Shown here: positions 1 through 13,200 of the stretch, in pieces
Position numbering within the stretch: position 1 is the first letter of the stretch
Layout: each line of letters begins with the position of its first letter
Source: Phoronis australis
Lineage: Eukaryota > Phoronida > Phoronidae
NCBI GenBank assembly: GCA_002633005.1
Contig: NMRA01000107.1
Coordinates: forward strand, 356,831-390,883
Length of the DNA: 34,053 nucleotides
Direction of reading: 5' to 3'
Made by a program: the position numbers and the translations under genes
Notes under the pieces: model-generated
Seen by the model: the letters and a program-made list of their open reading frames with translations, nothing else
Database searches by the model: none
Told to the model about the DNA's origin: nothing

Positions 1-1041
1 GCATCTAAACTACATCCTGTCCAAATTTCATGTTTGTATTTGAGAGTATAGTGCTCTTTTGGATAGGAGGAACAAGAGGTACTTTTTCGAAAGTTGATCG
101 CACGGCGGAAAATCGTGCGCTAAAAAAAGCTTACAGAAAATGATTTATCAGCGATAATTTGAGACAAAAAGATTACAAACTTATAAATAAAGACTAAGGT
201 AACGATTTATAACACAAAATTATCTTATAGTTAACTTTGAAGTCTGAAATCGGGTAATTTACCGATGTGGGTTTTACACGGAGGCAGATATGGGGCACCG
301 TGACCTACTTTTTGATTGTCCTCCCTACTGTAGGTTTTCCATGGAGTCACTCTTTAAATTTTAATCATTAATGGGGACTTTGGGGCCTGATGAGGATGAC
401 TTTGTACAGAAAACGAGAAATCTAAGTAAAATTACACTGTGTTGTAAATAATAACTTGGCAGCGCAACCGTTGGCGGAAATCCTAAACCACATGTTTACG
501 AAAAGACCACGTATCACATGACTGTTGACTATTGTTCACACACATCACACAGTTGACGAGTCGTTCAACAGGTACTTCCCAACACAAGAAAGTGACTTTC
601 CTACCATATTTTAAGCAACACAACCAAAAATACCAGTAACGTCAACAGATTAGCTATGAATTTAACTTCTAACTCGCAAAATCAACAATATAATGAGAGT
701 ATACTAACGGGACAAAGCAGCTCCTTCAACCACAAGTCGACATTTTCACTAGCAAACTTTGTGGCACGGGTCGGAGCAGCACTTTCAGCTCAGTGTGATT
801 GGCTAAAAATAACACACAATAATTGTGTCATGTGTCAAAGTTCAAGGAGTAAAGGTTGACTACCAAATATGTTCATAAGAGGGCGCATTGAAAAGGGCAA
901 GGTTTTTTCAAAATATCATTTTTCTGTATTTTCTAATTGAGCGTCTTTGCAAAAATACTGATTCCATCACACTGACGATTTTTAAGCCTTAGTTGGACCT
1001 TGGCTGGGAAATATTGTATGTAAATAATAATCAAAATCGAC
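1..1041. other. Non-coding sequence upstream of tmem38
   Basis: No exon of another gene is recognisable. A 67-codon ORF at 656-859 has low-complexity, family-less composition and is not called. The stretch presumably holds the distal promoter and any 5' UTR of tmem38, but I see no convincing TATA box or initiator. Confidence 0.4.
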
Positions 1042-1072
1042 CATGCGCATGACCGTTAAGCGAGCACTTCCG
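1042..1072 (+). promoter_or_regulatory. Candidate proximal promoter motifs of tmem38
   Basis: A CATGCGCATG palindrome (1042-1051) resembles half of the NRF-1 site. ACTTCCG (1066-1072) is the reverse of the ETS/GABP core CGGAAGT. Both lie 54-84 bp before the start codon, the usual place for such sites in TATA-less broadly expressed promoters. The motifs are seen directly; their function is inferred. Confidence 0.35.
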
Positions 1073-1125
1073 ATTGAGGTGGAGAGTGGAATTTCAAGTG
1101 GGGTATCTGAGGACTTTCCCGCAAT

Positions 1126-1249
1126 ATGGATCCCCAAACCTTCATGGGTATAGCTACAACTGTGACGAAGCTACGAATGTGGCCTTATTTCGATGTTGCG
1201 CATTTCGTATTGATGTGTTTAGCCGTCCGAGACGATGTTCAACAGTCCG
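1126..1249 (+). CDS. tmem38: tmem38 exon 1 (start codon, TM1 region)
   Basis: ATG at 1126 opens 41 codons plus one base, ending before the donor GTAGGT at 1250. The product starts MDPQTFMGIATTVTKLRMWP and continues YFDVAHFVLMCLAV, matching the first membrane segment of TRIC channels (human TMEM38A has F-D-L-S-Y-F at this place). The spare G joins GA of exon 2 to make Gly42. The start is chosen because it gives the family's usual N-terminal length; the next Met is residue 7. Confidence 0.85.
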
Positions 1250-4200
1250 GTAGGTTAGCCGGGTTTTGGTTAGGTTAGGTGTTAGGTCTGTGTCGGTTAA
1301 CGGCGTTTAGCTGCTAAACTTTCAGCCTACAGGTTGCTAGTAGATGGTCCATGGCAGCTTATTTCGATGTTTTAGAACATACCTTTATTATAAACCATAA
1401 GTTAAAATGGTATATAGCGTATGCCATTACATTGCTGCGTAGAACTTACGGAAGGCTGGCGAGGTTCGCAATCTTCAAGAATCTTGCCTTTGCGGCTTTG
1501 CGGTGACGCGTGTGCTGATTGCTTTGATTGGCTGATGCTTGACCTTCCGGGGGTCATTCATTGTCTGACCATGATGGAAGAGGTATCTAAGATTGAAGTA
1601 AGTTAACGTCCATAACCGGCATAACCTTGGGAGTGATTGCATTAGTAACGCATCATAGTTGTGATTCGGCAGAGGAGACGGTGTGGCTCAGAGTTGTGAA
1701 CTCAGGACTCCCATTTGAAAGACCCGGGTTCGAATCCTGGCTTTATTTGCAGGCAATCAAGCATTGCACAAACGTCTCTCCTACTCGGCCTTACTAATGA
1801 ATATATGTAAACGAATGAATGAGAACCTGGATATAATGCGAAACCGATTTCTGGGGCTGAACTCGTATTTAAAAAAAAATTCGGCAGAACTTAATAGTGC
1901 TCGAAACTTGGCTGCCATGGTCGGCTTTGGTCGCTCTTCTCGAACCTGGACAAAATGACATTATTGACAAATGAAGAGACATATGAGAAAGAAATCTTGA
2001 TTCTGGAAGTATTTGTGTGAATTGAAAAAATTTAAAGACGTCGAAGCCACCAAAGGTACTAGTATCCATTGTTCTCAAAAGGTACATATAACATGACTAC
2101 CGTATAATGGTTTTGCCATTGTGAGGCAAAACGCGCCGAAAAACATCAGGCTTATGGCGGCCCTTTGGATTGGACACTTTCTGAGGTAGCTTTGCTGTCC
2201 CAGTTCAGATGGTAGTACTATCTAATCCTGTCAAGCTTGTATACAAGAAGATTCTCTGCACATTACACATAACCCTGGGTGAACTAGTTAGCTACTAAAG
2301 TAATATTACTGTGTACCTTTTCAGTGTATATGGACACCTTTGGAGGCAGGTGGAGCAGCTGAGTTGGGAGTTTTTTTGTTTAAATCGTTCTAACTCAAGC
2401 AAATAGTCCTTCGTTCCAGCAACGAAATTAAAAACCATTGCAGTCCATGTGTTTGAGATCAAAGTGAAAAGTAGAAGTTAATGGGGAGGTCAATCATCCA
2501 TCAGCTACGCTGAGAGGAGGTAGCACAGACTAGGGACCTGTCTTTTATCTATCCAGAACGAAATCTGCCGAAATTGCCTTGATGCTTTCAATCTCGCCAG
2601 CGCGGGACGTGCCTGTTGGTTGCGAGCTACCTCATGATTGGCTGTTGCCCGACTTTCAATTGAGACTATTCATCTAGTGCAATATTTGAATACGAATGAT
2701 CCCAATCGAAGGTCAGGCTGTAGCAGAGTTTCATGAGACTTCCTGCAGATTCCAATCTGGATGGGTAGAAGACAGTTCATTTGCCTTTATTGCAGACATC
2801 CTGTATGTGCATATGTTCTTGAAAGATCGAGGAATGCTCCTGTGTCTGGGGTACTCGTAGGGTTGCAGACCCTCCTGTGCATTTTGCTAACTGATGATTA
2901 TCGTCAGCCATGACTTTTGAGTGATAGCAATTACAGAAAACCAGAAAGCCCAGCAAATTTAGATTTACCTGTAAATAAAGTTTATCCTTTTTGATGGTTT
3001 TTGAACTTCTTGTTGAAAGTCGTCTATTCTTCTGTCATTGTGAACATTATAATGTGGTTTTGCAAGCACCACCACCATATAGGAATATTTTGTCATGTCT
3101 CAGTGTGCTCTATATGAGGTATCAGAACATGACGCTTCATTGTGGGTTTCAAATAGGGATAACAATATTATTAGGTGCTGTCACACCGTAAAAATTTCAA
3201 GGAAAATAATTGAGTAGGTACTACTAACATTAAAAAATCGTCATAATCGAATCACTTCATGTTGAGATGAGTGAAAAACATTGATTGATAAGTAAATTCA
3301 AAGTGGCTGACCGGGCTAATCTCGGCTTATTTCAGCGAACATCAGCATTTTTCCTGTCATAGGTTAGTATTGTTATGGTGTTCATTACAAAACTTTCGAC
3401 ATGTTGCCATTGAAAATGATACAGTAATTAATGTTTGTAAAAAAATACACAATCCCACTACAGGTTCATGCAAGATGAAGACAAAAAACCAATGGAAGTG
3501 AAGTATGGAGATTTTTACAAAGTGCACTTTTTGTGACTGCATATAACATCAAAACTTAGGCCTAGGTCAAAATGCTGGTGTTTTGAACAATGAAACAGGC
3601 GTCAACATTGTCAGATTTTTTAACACTGTAACTTCATGTATATGAATCAGTTTTAATCCAGTCCCATAGAAAAAGTGACTCAGATATGTAATATAACAGT
3701 GTGGCATTAGGGGACCAAATTACAGTGGTCTTCTGTTGTCCAGCAGTGCTTCTTTTACAGATGTTACAAGGTTGATTTGATCCAATGTTTATGACTTTAC
3801 AGCTGATAAGGAATAGTAGATAAAGATTTCTATTCAGTTTAAATTGATGTAGGACTGCTATAATGGTCAATTGGGCTCACTCACCTGTCATACTGTGGTA
3901 TTCTGTTTGTACTGCTGGTCATGAAGTGGAAAAGCTGGTCATTTTGTCTGTTATCTTTTGGCTTGCACTGTATCTATGTTGGAATTACCATAGTCAATGT
4001 GCTTTGGTTACCTGATGGACATCATGTCAGCTGGAATCAATGCAAGACATTTGTTGCTGCAATTGACCACCATTACCAGGAAACTGTTTTGTATGTTAGC
4101 TTTATATTAGCTTGGAGTTAACCCAAATATTTATTCTGTTATTCTTAGAACATGATAGTTACAAACTGTTTGTCTTGAGCAAGTCTTGAATTTTTTTAAA

Positions 4201-7200
4201 CAAGACAAGTTGAGCAAGCAAAGATGAAATTTAATTCTTTTTATCGCTGGATATTTAAATTTTACAGCGTTTTCTTTCTGCTGTTTGAATATCAACAATG
4301 AAAAGCTGATGACATGATCTCCACACATTCAAGGGAATTTTCATCTGATTTAATTTAAAATGGCATTGAACCCGTGCTTTGTCAAAAACATCAAGTTTTG
4401 ATTTTGGCCTCTTTTCCTTTTTGGAATTGGCCTTGTCTTGTTCCTGACTCTGGGTGATATCTGGGCTCAGTTTGTTATTTGTACAGACAAATCTCTTAAA
4501 ATTTCTGGTTACGCCTTGACCTGAACTTTAACGATATTGGTGTGAAGAAGTAACGAACTGTCAGTTGTTTCAGAGCCCTGAATTCACCTCTAATTTGACT
4601 ACTGGTAAGGAAAATCTCAAGAGTCAATGGTCCAAATTAAAATTGTTCTGTGGTGGAAGGCATGTATATAGCCGCTTTAGTTACACAATTTGAGCATTGT
4701 GCATTGAATGTTCCATGTTTGCCATTACAAGTGTTTGTTCATCATCATGGTTGTTGCTGTTAACGTCATCAGTCTTATTGTCATAGTTATCGTCATTCTA
4801 ATTATCATCATCATCATTGACGCCCTCACTGCTCTCGTCACTGCTGTACTGCTAGTCCATTGTCAAGTTTCAAGGCTGCTAAGTGTTCATGTATCTCGTT
4901 TTTTACATAGCGAAGTGGTAATTACAATGGACTGTAGTTCTCAGATTCGGGCAGAAATTATGGAAAATTCAGGCAGCGGAACATCCAATAGAAAAATATG
5001 GCAAGACATTGTGGACAGGACAGGAAGGTCGAATTGATGCCAACTGGCAACTGATGTTGAAATTCCTAGTTCTATATTTGGGCAAAGCTATGTCATATGC
5101 CCCTCAGAATACTCAAGTCCAGACACGTCTGTGCGTGTGGAGAAATGGTGGGGGGAAGACCCATCGCTTGAAATTATGAGTATGTCATTTTAACTAGTTT
5201 CCACGATGGCCAGTTTGTGATCTGCCTGGACATAATGTGGGTAAGGTGCGGGTATGTTCCTCAAAGGTGTGATTCCAGTACTTTTCAGCTCTGATGAATG
5301 ATTCCAGATAGGTCTAAAGTTTCAAACAGTTCACAACTAACCAAGGATTCTGAAAGGTGGCTTATGTGCACAGAAATAGAATGGACCATAAACGTCTTTT
5401 CATACTACCAAAACAGCCTGCAAAAATTTATTTCCAGTGCTCAAGATGTATTGCTAAGTGGAAGAGGAGAGTAATTGTTTGTGGACTGTAGCCAAAGCAG
5501 ATGTTTGAGATAAAAAATTTTGAAGTTCTGACATCCCAAACCTCGTGTTTTGTAGTCCGAATGAACCAAAGCGATTCATGAATTTTGCTACCTAATGTTT
5601 ATACATATATACTTCGATCAAAAATCCTATTATTTCTTAATTGTTTTGCTCATGAGTGTCCTTGTTTAAATTATAGATGCGATTAGTTTTAAACACTCTA
5701 TAGTTAAATGGGCTTTATGCTATGCTAGGAGCGGCCTTACTAGCAGGGAACAGACTCATGTACGCATGCAAGCAGCAAGCCAGGTTTATCAACTGGAGGG
5801 GGTGATAATTATAGACGCCTGTGCCAAAGTCACCAATGAATGATCAATTCTCTGCTATTTATAGCTAGCTTGCCTGGCTGTCTGGACAGGATTATCATGA
5901 CTAGGAGCACTTCCTTATACCACCATACTTGGCACCAATATTGGGCTAGGGGAAATGAACTACTGTATGAAAAGCTGTTTTTCAATGCAGCAGTGGCATT
6001 TATAATGTTGAATACGTATATATACACCTTGTTGCAAGATGGTTTTAGTATAGTTTGTAGGCCCATTACTCTTGTATGGAGGTGTAATGCAATGAGATTT
6101 CGCATTTTTTTTAAAAGTCCATGCGCCGCCATTATGTAGTCAAGTTACCTAATACTGTTTGTAGTTTAAAAGAAGAATAATTAAGATCAATTCTGTATTT
6201 GTAAGTGGTCTCAATCAAATGTTAATTTTGACAATAAGTGGGGTCTTTGCCACAATGTATGGGAAACTGCCATGTTTCTGAAATGACAATTCCCTTCATT
6301 GTGAACTCAGGTAATCCAATTTTGTGTGATAAGCTATCTTAGCCAGCTTGCCTGATCAGTTATGGATTACTGTATTGTAACACAGGATCAGATTATGAAT
6401 TAGGACTTGATGTTTAGCAGTTCATTGTGTCATTATTGAGCAGCATATTAAACACAATATCACTTTTTAGTTGGTTTTGCATACAATGTTTTACAAAATT
6501 AGATTATTACTTCAATTTGATTATGTATTCACCTGTTCAGTTTTGAGTTTAGATCCTGAAAGATATGATATGCATGAGTCATTTTGTGGAATTACGCTGG
6601 ATTAAGATTAAGATAATTTCCCTTGATAATCAAGTTGATGGTGTGATGTGTGACTGTGTTAAGTGTTCATGTATGCTGCACCCTTGTTTTGACCAGGTAT
6701 GGTTGTGGTCTTCTGTTGAAGGAACCTTTTACATTGCAAGTACATAACTTTCAGACTGTTCTTTCCACATATATTTAGCCTCATTTTTAAAAACTTTTGC
6801 AGATTTCATGGAACTGTTTGTCGGTTTTGATGAGGCAATGAAGACTGGTTTTAGTCTTCCCCTTGATCTGTTTTGATTCACCGTAGTTCTATATTTGAAT
6901 TTTGCTGTGACAAGTTTGGCTTATTACATACTCGAGTTAGAAAATCAGTGCAAGGAGTTTTTACCCGGTGAAGAATAGTGTATGCTGTTTGGCATAAGTT
7001 TGCTGTTCTTATCCACTGAGCTTTTTGTACTATGGGAGTAAATAGTTTGACTTAAGTTCACTGTACAGATTCCACTGAGCAGTGTAGCTTTCCATATTGT
7101 GGATTTGAATTAATTTTTGTTGTTGAGTATACTTATAGGTATGAATTCATTTTTGGCTCCAGAGGCAGGTTCACCAAGTCTAACTCGCACTGCTTTGGCT

Positions 7201-10200
7201 TGGAGTTTGATTGCGTATCTGGTCTGCAGCTTCTCTTTGCGTGTTTCAAACTGTCAGCTACTTACCGAAACACTGAGACTAGTTTCTCTGACAAATTTCT
7301 CCAACTGGTGTTTGCACTCTTCAACGTAAACCATACCTTAGTTGGGCAGAGAAAAACAGATGCATCTTGAATTTGCACAAAAATAGAACGTAAAATGTCA
7401 AAAATTATTTTAGCAAAAAGGTTAGAACCCAAGCTCTGAAGTCAGTTTACAAACTCTAGCTCAAACTCAATTCAAATTAAAGTGACAGTAGACAGGTCCC
7501 CTCTATCAAAAACTAAATTTTAATTTAGTCCACTTGCTGAAAATTATAAAACTGTGTTGTAGCGTTCCTTCTAGGTTTGTGAAGAACAGAGAGGTCACTT
7601 TTGCTTGAGACCAGTTTCAGTATCTTACTTGTTACTGTGGGCTCCATAAGATTTTTTGTAAGCAGTTTCAGTGCTAACAAAGGATATGAGCTTGACATTA
7701 TTGCTCGTGAAGAAAGTTATTTTTTAACACCATAGCTTTAATATAGAGCCATGAAGTGTCAACTCGAATTACGAGTTATCTATGTTTAAATCAAAATGTT
7801 CTCTTGTACTGAAACAAATGAACTTATCTAAAGTCCAAGATGGTGTTAAACGAAATTGGAGTTCTCTTTTTGTTCTGAAATTGAATTTTAGGATTCTTTC
7901 TTTATCTTTATTACACTTCATACTTGAAGTCGATTATTCCGAAGTGGTTCTCATTCATTCCCTTGCATACATTCATTCACCCACCAGTAAGACCAAGCTC
8001 AGAGGAGTAGGAAACATTTTTGTGCAATGCTCGATTGTCTGCCAGTAAAGCTAGGATTTGAACGGGAGTTCGGAGCTCCAACCACTGAGCCACACTGTGG
8101 TTCAGGTGTGACCACAAAGATTTCACCATTTTGCTGGTACTTGGAGCATTTTGTGCTTGTTTTTGTGAAAGGGTATAGTTGGACTAGTTAGTTGGTGTTG
8201 TCTGGTTTATTCTGGTGCAGGATCAACATAGGTGTTGCCAATTATGGAACACATGTCTGTCTAAGCCAAGCTAAACTGTTGCTCAGTGTGATCCATGTCA
8301 GAGNAGTCAAATACTCGTAGAGGCCGCATTTTTCGACCTACATGGCTGAAAATCGGTACGAATATACTAGAGCGCATGTGCTACAATTGTGCAGAAAATC
8401 GTTGACTTCCGGTCAAATATGGCGGAAATATTGGACGTGGCGCATGCGCACCCCGAAATATGGCTAAAAACGTTTTCTCCTGTAGAGGGCGCAATTGCAA
8501 ACCAATCACTTTCAAACTGGTCACGTGTTTGTTGAGTTTAATAAGCTTTTATAAAAATTATTGAACCGGAAGTCACTTTCAAGATGGCGGCTATGGCGCA
8601 TGTTCACACGGTTTCAATCGCTCTGGTGTCGCATTTTTAACGGGAAGAGTAAATGACGTGAATTTTTGCATGTGGATTCCTTGAAGTATGGCCTTTCAAA
8701 AAGTCTACGAGAGCGTATTTCTCAGTCTTACCGTTTTCGAGTTATTTGACTTTGAATTTCAAAAAAAAAACGGCAAATTTTCAATTTTCTCGAAAATTTT
8801 TTGGATTTTTGCCAAACTACCACATTAGATAGAAGTTTGAACGGGCTTTCAGAAGATATTTTCCATTTTGCGCTACGACGTCTACTTTTTGAATTGTTCG
8901 AGATTTTCGGATACCGTTGTTCCTTCGGTCACCTATATGCAAGCACGCAGCTGGCTGGCTTTCAGTTCACTTTGTTTTGATTATGCCTAGTTGACCCAGA
9001 CTGACCCAGCCAGCACTGTTCCAGTGTGGACTGGACCGTCATGTTGCGCCATCTATTGTTCTTTATTGTAGTTGATTTTATGCTCTATTTGATTTCTTCG
9101 CTAGTCACATGAATGCTAACGTGTTTGCCAATCTACCATTTTAGATAGAGTTTTGAACAGGCTTTCAGAAGATAATTTCCATTTTGCGCTAAGACGTCTA
9201 CTTTTTGAATTATTCGAGATTTTCGGATACCATTGTTCCTTCGGTCACGTATGCACGCAGCTGGCTGGCTTTCAGTTAACTTTGTTTTGGTTATGCCTAG
9301 TTGACCCAGACTGACCCAGCCAGCAGTGTCCTACTGTGGCATAGCTCTCTGTAGACTGTACAATTCCAGGCCAAATACTTATTGTAAACATAACTTTGCT
9401 TTGCAGACTGTCACATAGCATCACCTATTTTAGAATGTGGGAACAGACATGACTCATCCGTCATGATGCGCCATCTATTGTTCTTTATTGTAGTTGATTG
9501 TATGCTCTCTATTTGATTTCTTCGCTAGTCACATGAATGTTATCGTGTTATTCATAATTGCCGCCTTGATCGTCTTGATTGTCGTTGTCTTCCCCATGGT
9601 CGTCTTTTCGATTAATTCCGCCAAGTGTCGCTCCTCCGAGCGCTCTCGTTTTATTGTTCGCTCTCTACAGGTCGCAATTTTCTTCCGATTTTCACGAAAT
9701 TTGCACACAACGTGTAGATCGGGAAGTACTGGAACGCTATTGTTTTTGGTCATGATCGGATACAAAATGGCGGACGTGGCGGCCATTTTGTATCCGATTT
9801 CACAGTCAAATACTCGTAGAGGCCGCATTTTTCGATGGCTGAAAATCGGTACGATTATACTAGAACGCATCTGCTACAAGTGTGCTGAAAATCGTTGACT
9901 TCCGGTCAAAGATGGCGGAAATATTGGAAGTGGCACATGCGCACCCCGAAATATGGCCAAAAACGTTTTCTCCTGTAGAGGGCGCATTTGCAAACCAATC
10001 ACTTTCAAACTGGTCACGTGTTTGTTGAGTTTAATAAGCTTTTATAAAAATTATTGAACCGGAAGTCACTTTCAAGATGGCAGCTGTGGCGCATGTTCAC
10101 ACGGTTTCAATCGTTCTGGTGTCGCATTTTTAACGGGAAGAGCAAATGACTTGAATTTTTGCATGTGGATTCCTTGAAGTATGGCCTTTCAAAAAGTCTC

Positions 10201-13200
10201 CAAGAGCGTATTTCTCAGACTTACCGTTTTCAAGTTATTTGACTTTTAATTTAAAAAAAACGACAAATTTTCAATTTTTTTGAAATTTTTTGGGATTTTT
10301 GCCAAACTACCACTTTTTTCAGAAGATATTTTCCATTTTGCGCTACGACGTCTACTTTTTGAATTATTCGAGATTTTCGGATACCGTTTTTCCTTCGGTC
10401 ACCTAGGCAAGCACGCAGCTGGCTGGCTTTCAGTTCACTTTGTTTTGGTTATGTCTGTACAAGTTAACAGAGAGTTGTGACCCTGACTGACCCAGCTAGC
10501 ACTGTTGTACTGTAGACTGGAATTCCAGGCCAAATACTTTTGTAAACATAACTTTGCTCTGCAGACTGTCACATAGTGCCACCTATTTTGGATTGTGGGA
10601 ACAAAGCATGGCTCGTCCGTCATGTTGCGCCATCTATTGTTCTTTATTGTAGTTCATTATATGCTCTCTTTTTGATTTCTTCGCTAGTCACATGACTGTT
10701 ATCGTGTTATTCATAATTGCCGCCTTCATCGTCATGATCGTCGTCGTCTTCCCCATCGTCGTCTTTTCGATTCCGCCAAGTGTCGCTCCTCCGAGCGCTC
10801 TCGTTGGTTCATTCATGTTTTTGATTTTCTCTGTCTTCTGTACAAAAGCTGTCCAATTAGAAATTGTTACCCTTGAGGAACTCTATGATAAAAGGTCCCC
10901 ACGAGCTGTTATCAGGTGATCACTGCAATGGCCTTGTGTAGTGTGCAAAACCCACTCTCGCTTACTGTTTACCGTCTTCAAAGTAGAAAAATAGTGAGAA
11001 AATACCAATATGCAAGAAATGTCTTCATACTTCCAAAAGCTCCCAATGAGAGAAGGCCATCTGTCCCATACCTAAGATATCCCTAAATGGTCTTTTGTTC
11101 ACTCAAGAGCGTTTCTGCCTTCTTTTGAATTTGAGGAGTGGAAAATGCTGTAGAGGCCCTTATAGCCATTGACAACAAACATGTTCTTTCAATGGACTGT
11201 GCTTGCTATCTGGGCAGTCAATTGATCAAGACTACACTTGCCTTTTCTTTTTGTCTGGACTTACTTTTTCGGATGGGCCAGCTAGCAGCATTGTGTTGTT
11301 AGCCTTGTGGTTGTTTTTGTGTACTGCATGGATTTTTCGTTGGGTGAGTGACCATCTTCCTCTAGAACTGGGAACGTCAGTCATGACTGCAGACTTCACT
11401 GTTGGGACATGACTAAATTGATGTAATAATTCAAGTTCTTGCTTTTTTCTTGTAATACATAATATGTGGTATGTTCACCTGTTAAATGGGAACCATGCTG
11501 AACTACATATATAACAACCTGCCAGCTGTGAACTGAAGGTTCATGCAGTTTTTCAGCCATCAGACCTGACCACGTTCTTGTCTTTGCTACCAAGCAACAA
11601 TTTTCCTTGGTCATCTTTTTGTGTTGAGTCCTTGTTAGTTCAGACAATGGACTGCTGTTAAGCTCCGCTCTGTATTAATCGGGCATTTTTAACAAAAATG
11701 ACAAAAATTGATAGTTAACTGTCACATAGGTTGTAAACACACAAGACATGTTTCTTCAGTAACAGATCTTTCAGTTTAACCATAGAAAAATATGGATTTA
11801 ATGAAAAAATGCATAGTTTAGCCAAATAACACTAACACTTCCATCGTTTGACATCAATTGTGTTTATTTTTGTTCGTGTTTTCGGCATATCTGTTCCGGG
11901 TCTTTGCTTATTTCTTTACAACCTGTACTCTGGTTTCCAAAACTTTTGTGTTTATCAGTCGCCAAAGATTTGAAGAACAATTACGTCCCTGGATTTTCCA
12001 GTTACTTCATTTCTTTAGTTATTTATCAACCGTCAAGGTTAGCAGTATTTTTGCCACTTCTGTTTTTAAATGATGAAGAATAAAGTTGCTAAAACTGAAG
12101 GCAATCATTCATTTAGCATGTATAATGCAACTGTTTTGAATATATCTAGACAATTTATACTCTGAAAATAATAGTTCTTTATAGCACTTTTTCAAAAAAT
12201 TTACAAAGTTATTTTTGATGTTCAAAAGTTTGTTTTATGTGAAAATGCCATTGATTGAAAGTGGAGAGAACTATAGAAACACGAAACAGATATTTAGGCT
12301 GTAAAAGACCATTGTATATAGAATTTCTTCTGGCCTACAGTTGTTAAGAGTTTTTTGTCACGGAACTTTACCTTGACTGTACTGGCAACTTTTGATAATG
12401 TGGACGGATTGCGTTGATCTCGTTAACAGAGTGCACTATCTGTTAATAGTGTTTATCTGTTTGCAGGATCTGTTGTGTTTGCCCGTAAGCACCCGTTTGC
12501 TTGCTATGTGTCGTGCATGATCATGTGCTTCGCGGGGGGTATGCTGTCCAACCTGCTGATTGGTGAATCCCCACTGTCTCCACTCAAGAATGAGAAGAGC
12601 GTTCTTCTCGCCTCCGCTGTCTGGTAAGCAGGGCATAATGTCAGTTTATATAAAAATTAAGAGACTTAAGGTCCAATTTGGCGAATACCATCTTGCAAAA
12701 AGCGACCTGGGATTGCTAGTGGGCGACTTCAGCACCAGCCTTACCAGTTGCTCAAGTTACCTAACACCATCCTGATCCAAGTTACTAGATTTTCTTCCTC
12801 TTTCTTTGTTTTCCAGCAAACTTGTTGACAATTTCAAACTTTTCACACAAATGTTGGCACCAAAATATAGGTTTTCAGACTTGATGGAATAATGTGACAT
12901 AAGTCAGTAATTCTAATACAGTCTCATGGTTTGTACAGTCTTGAAAAACCTTGATATTGTAGCCTTGGCCTTGAATAGTCCTTGAATTTAATTATGACTT
13001 TGAAAAGCAATTGTATTTCAGCTTTTAGTCGTGAAGATATTGGTAAGAGTTTACCAGTATTAAAAATGTATTACATTAAGTTTCCCAATTTGATTACGTC
13101 TGTTCAAAGATTTTTCCTAGTAGCGAACGATAGGTTTGGGTTCAGTAATGCGTAAAAGTTGTACTTATGTGGCGATCAAGTTTGTTTTCCATCGAGCGCG

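Larger units (their letters stand above)
8305..10805. repeat. Tandem array of a ~1.15 kb unit in tmem38 intron 1
   Basis: One full unit spans about 9538-10692, from the start near TTATCGTGTTATTCATAATT to GCTAGTCACATGA. Before it lie copy A (8305-9126, lacking the first ~260 bp and part of its end) and copy B (9127-9537, only the last part). After it, copy D (10692-10805) repeats the first ~110 bp and stops. Markers shared by copies include CAGTCAAATACTCG, GCTGGCTGGCTTTCAGTT, TGACCCAGACTGACCCAG and GCGCCATCTATTGTTC. Copies differ by substitutions and internal deletions. A single N at 8304 abuts the left edge. A 134-codon ORF at 9494-9898 lies in the array and is not called as a gene. Confidence 0.9.

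Noticed and set aside
1268-1287. TTAGG telomere-like repeat next to the exon 1 donor
   Set aside because: Only two or three units (GGTTAGGTTAGGTGTTAGGT); too short to mean an interstitial telomere.
1681-1745. tRNA gene
   Set aside because: A and B boxes are present but no complete cloverleaf; it continues into a SINE body with A tail and target-site duplication.
4708-5037. 109-codon ORF with a long Ile/Val run that looks like a membrane helix
   Set aside because: The run comes from an ATC/GTC-rich simple sequence; no acceptor or donor links it to tmem38.
9494-9898. 134-codon ORF, and a 113-codon ORF on the opposite strand
   Set aside because: Both lie in the tandem repeat and both translate the same inverted repeat, which explains their similar M-A-x-x-x-A-I-L-Y-P-I phrases. 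Copies elsewhere do not keep them open.
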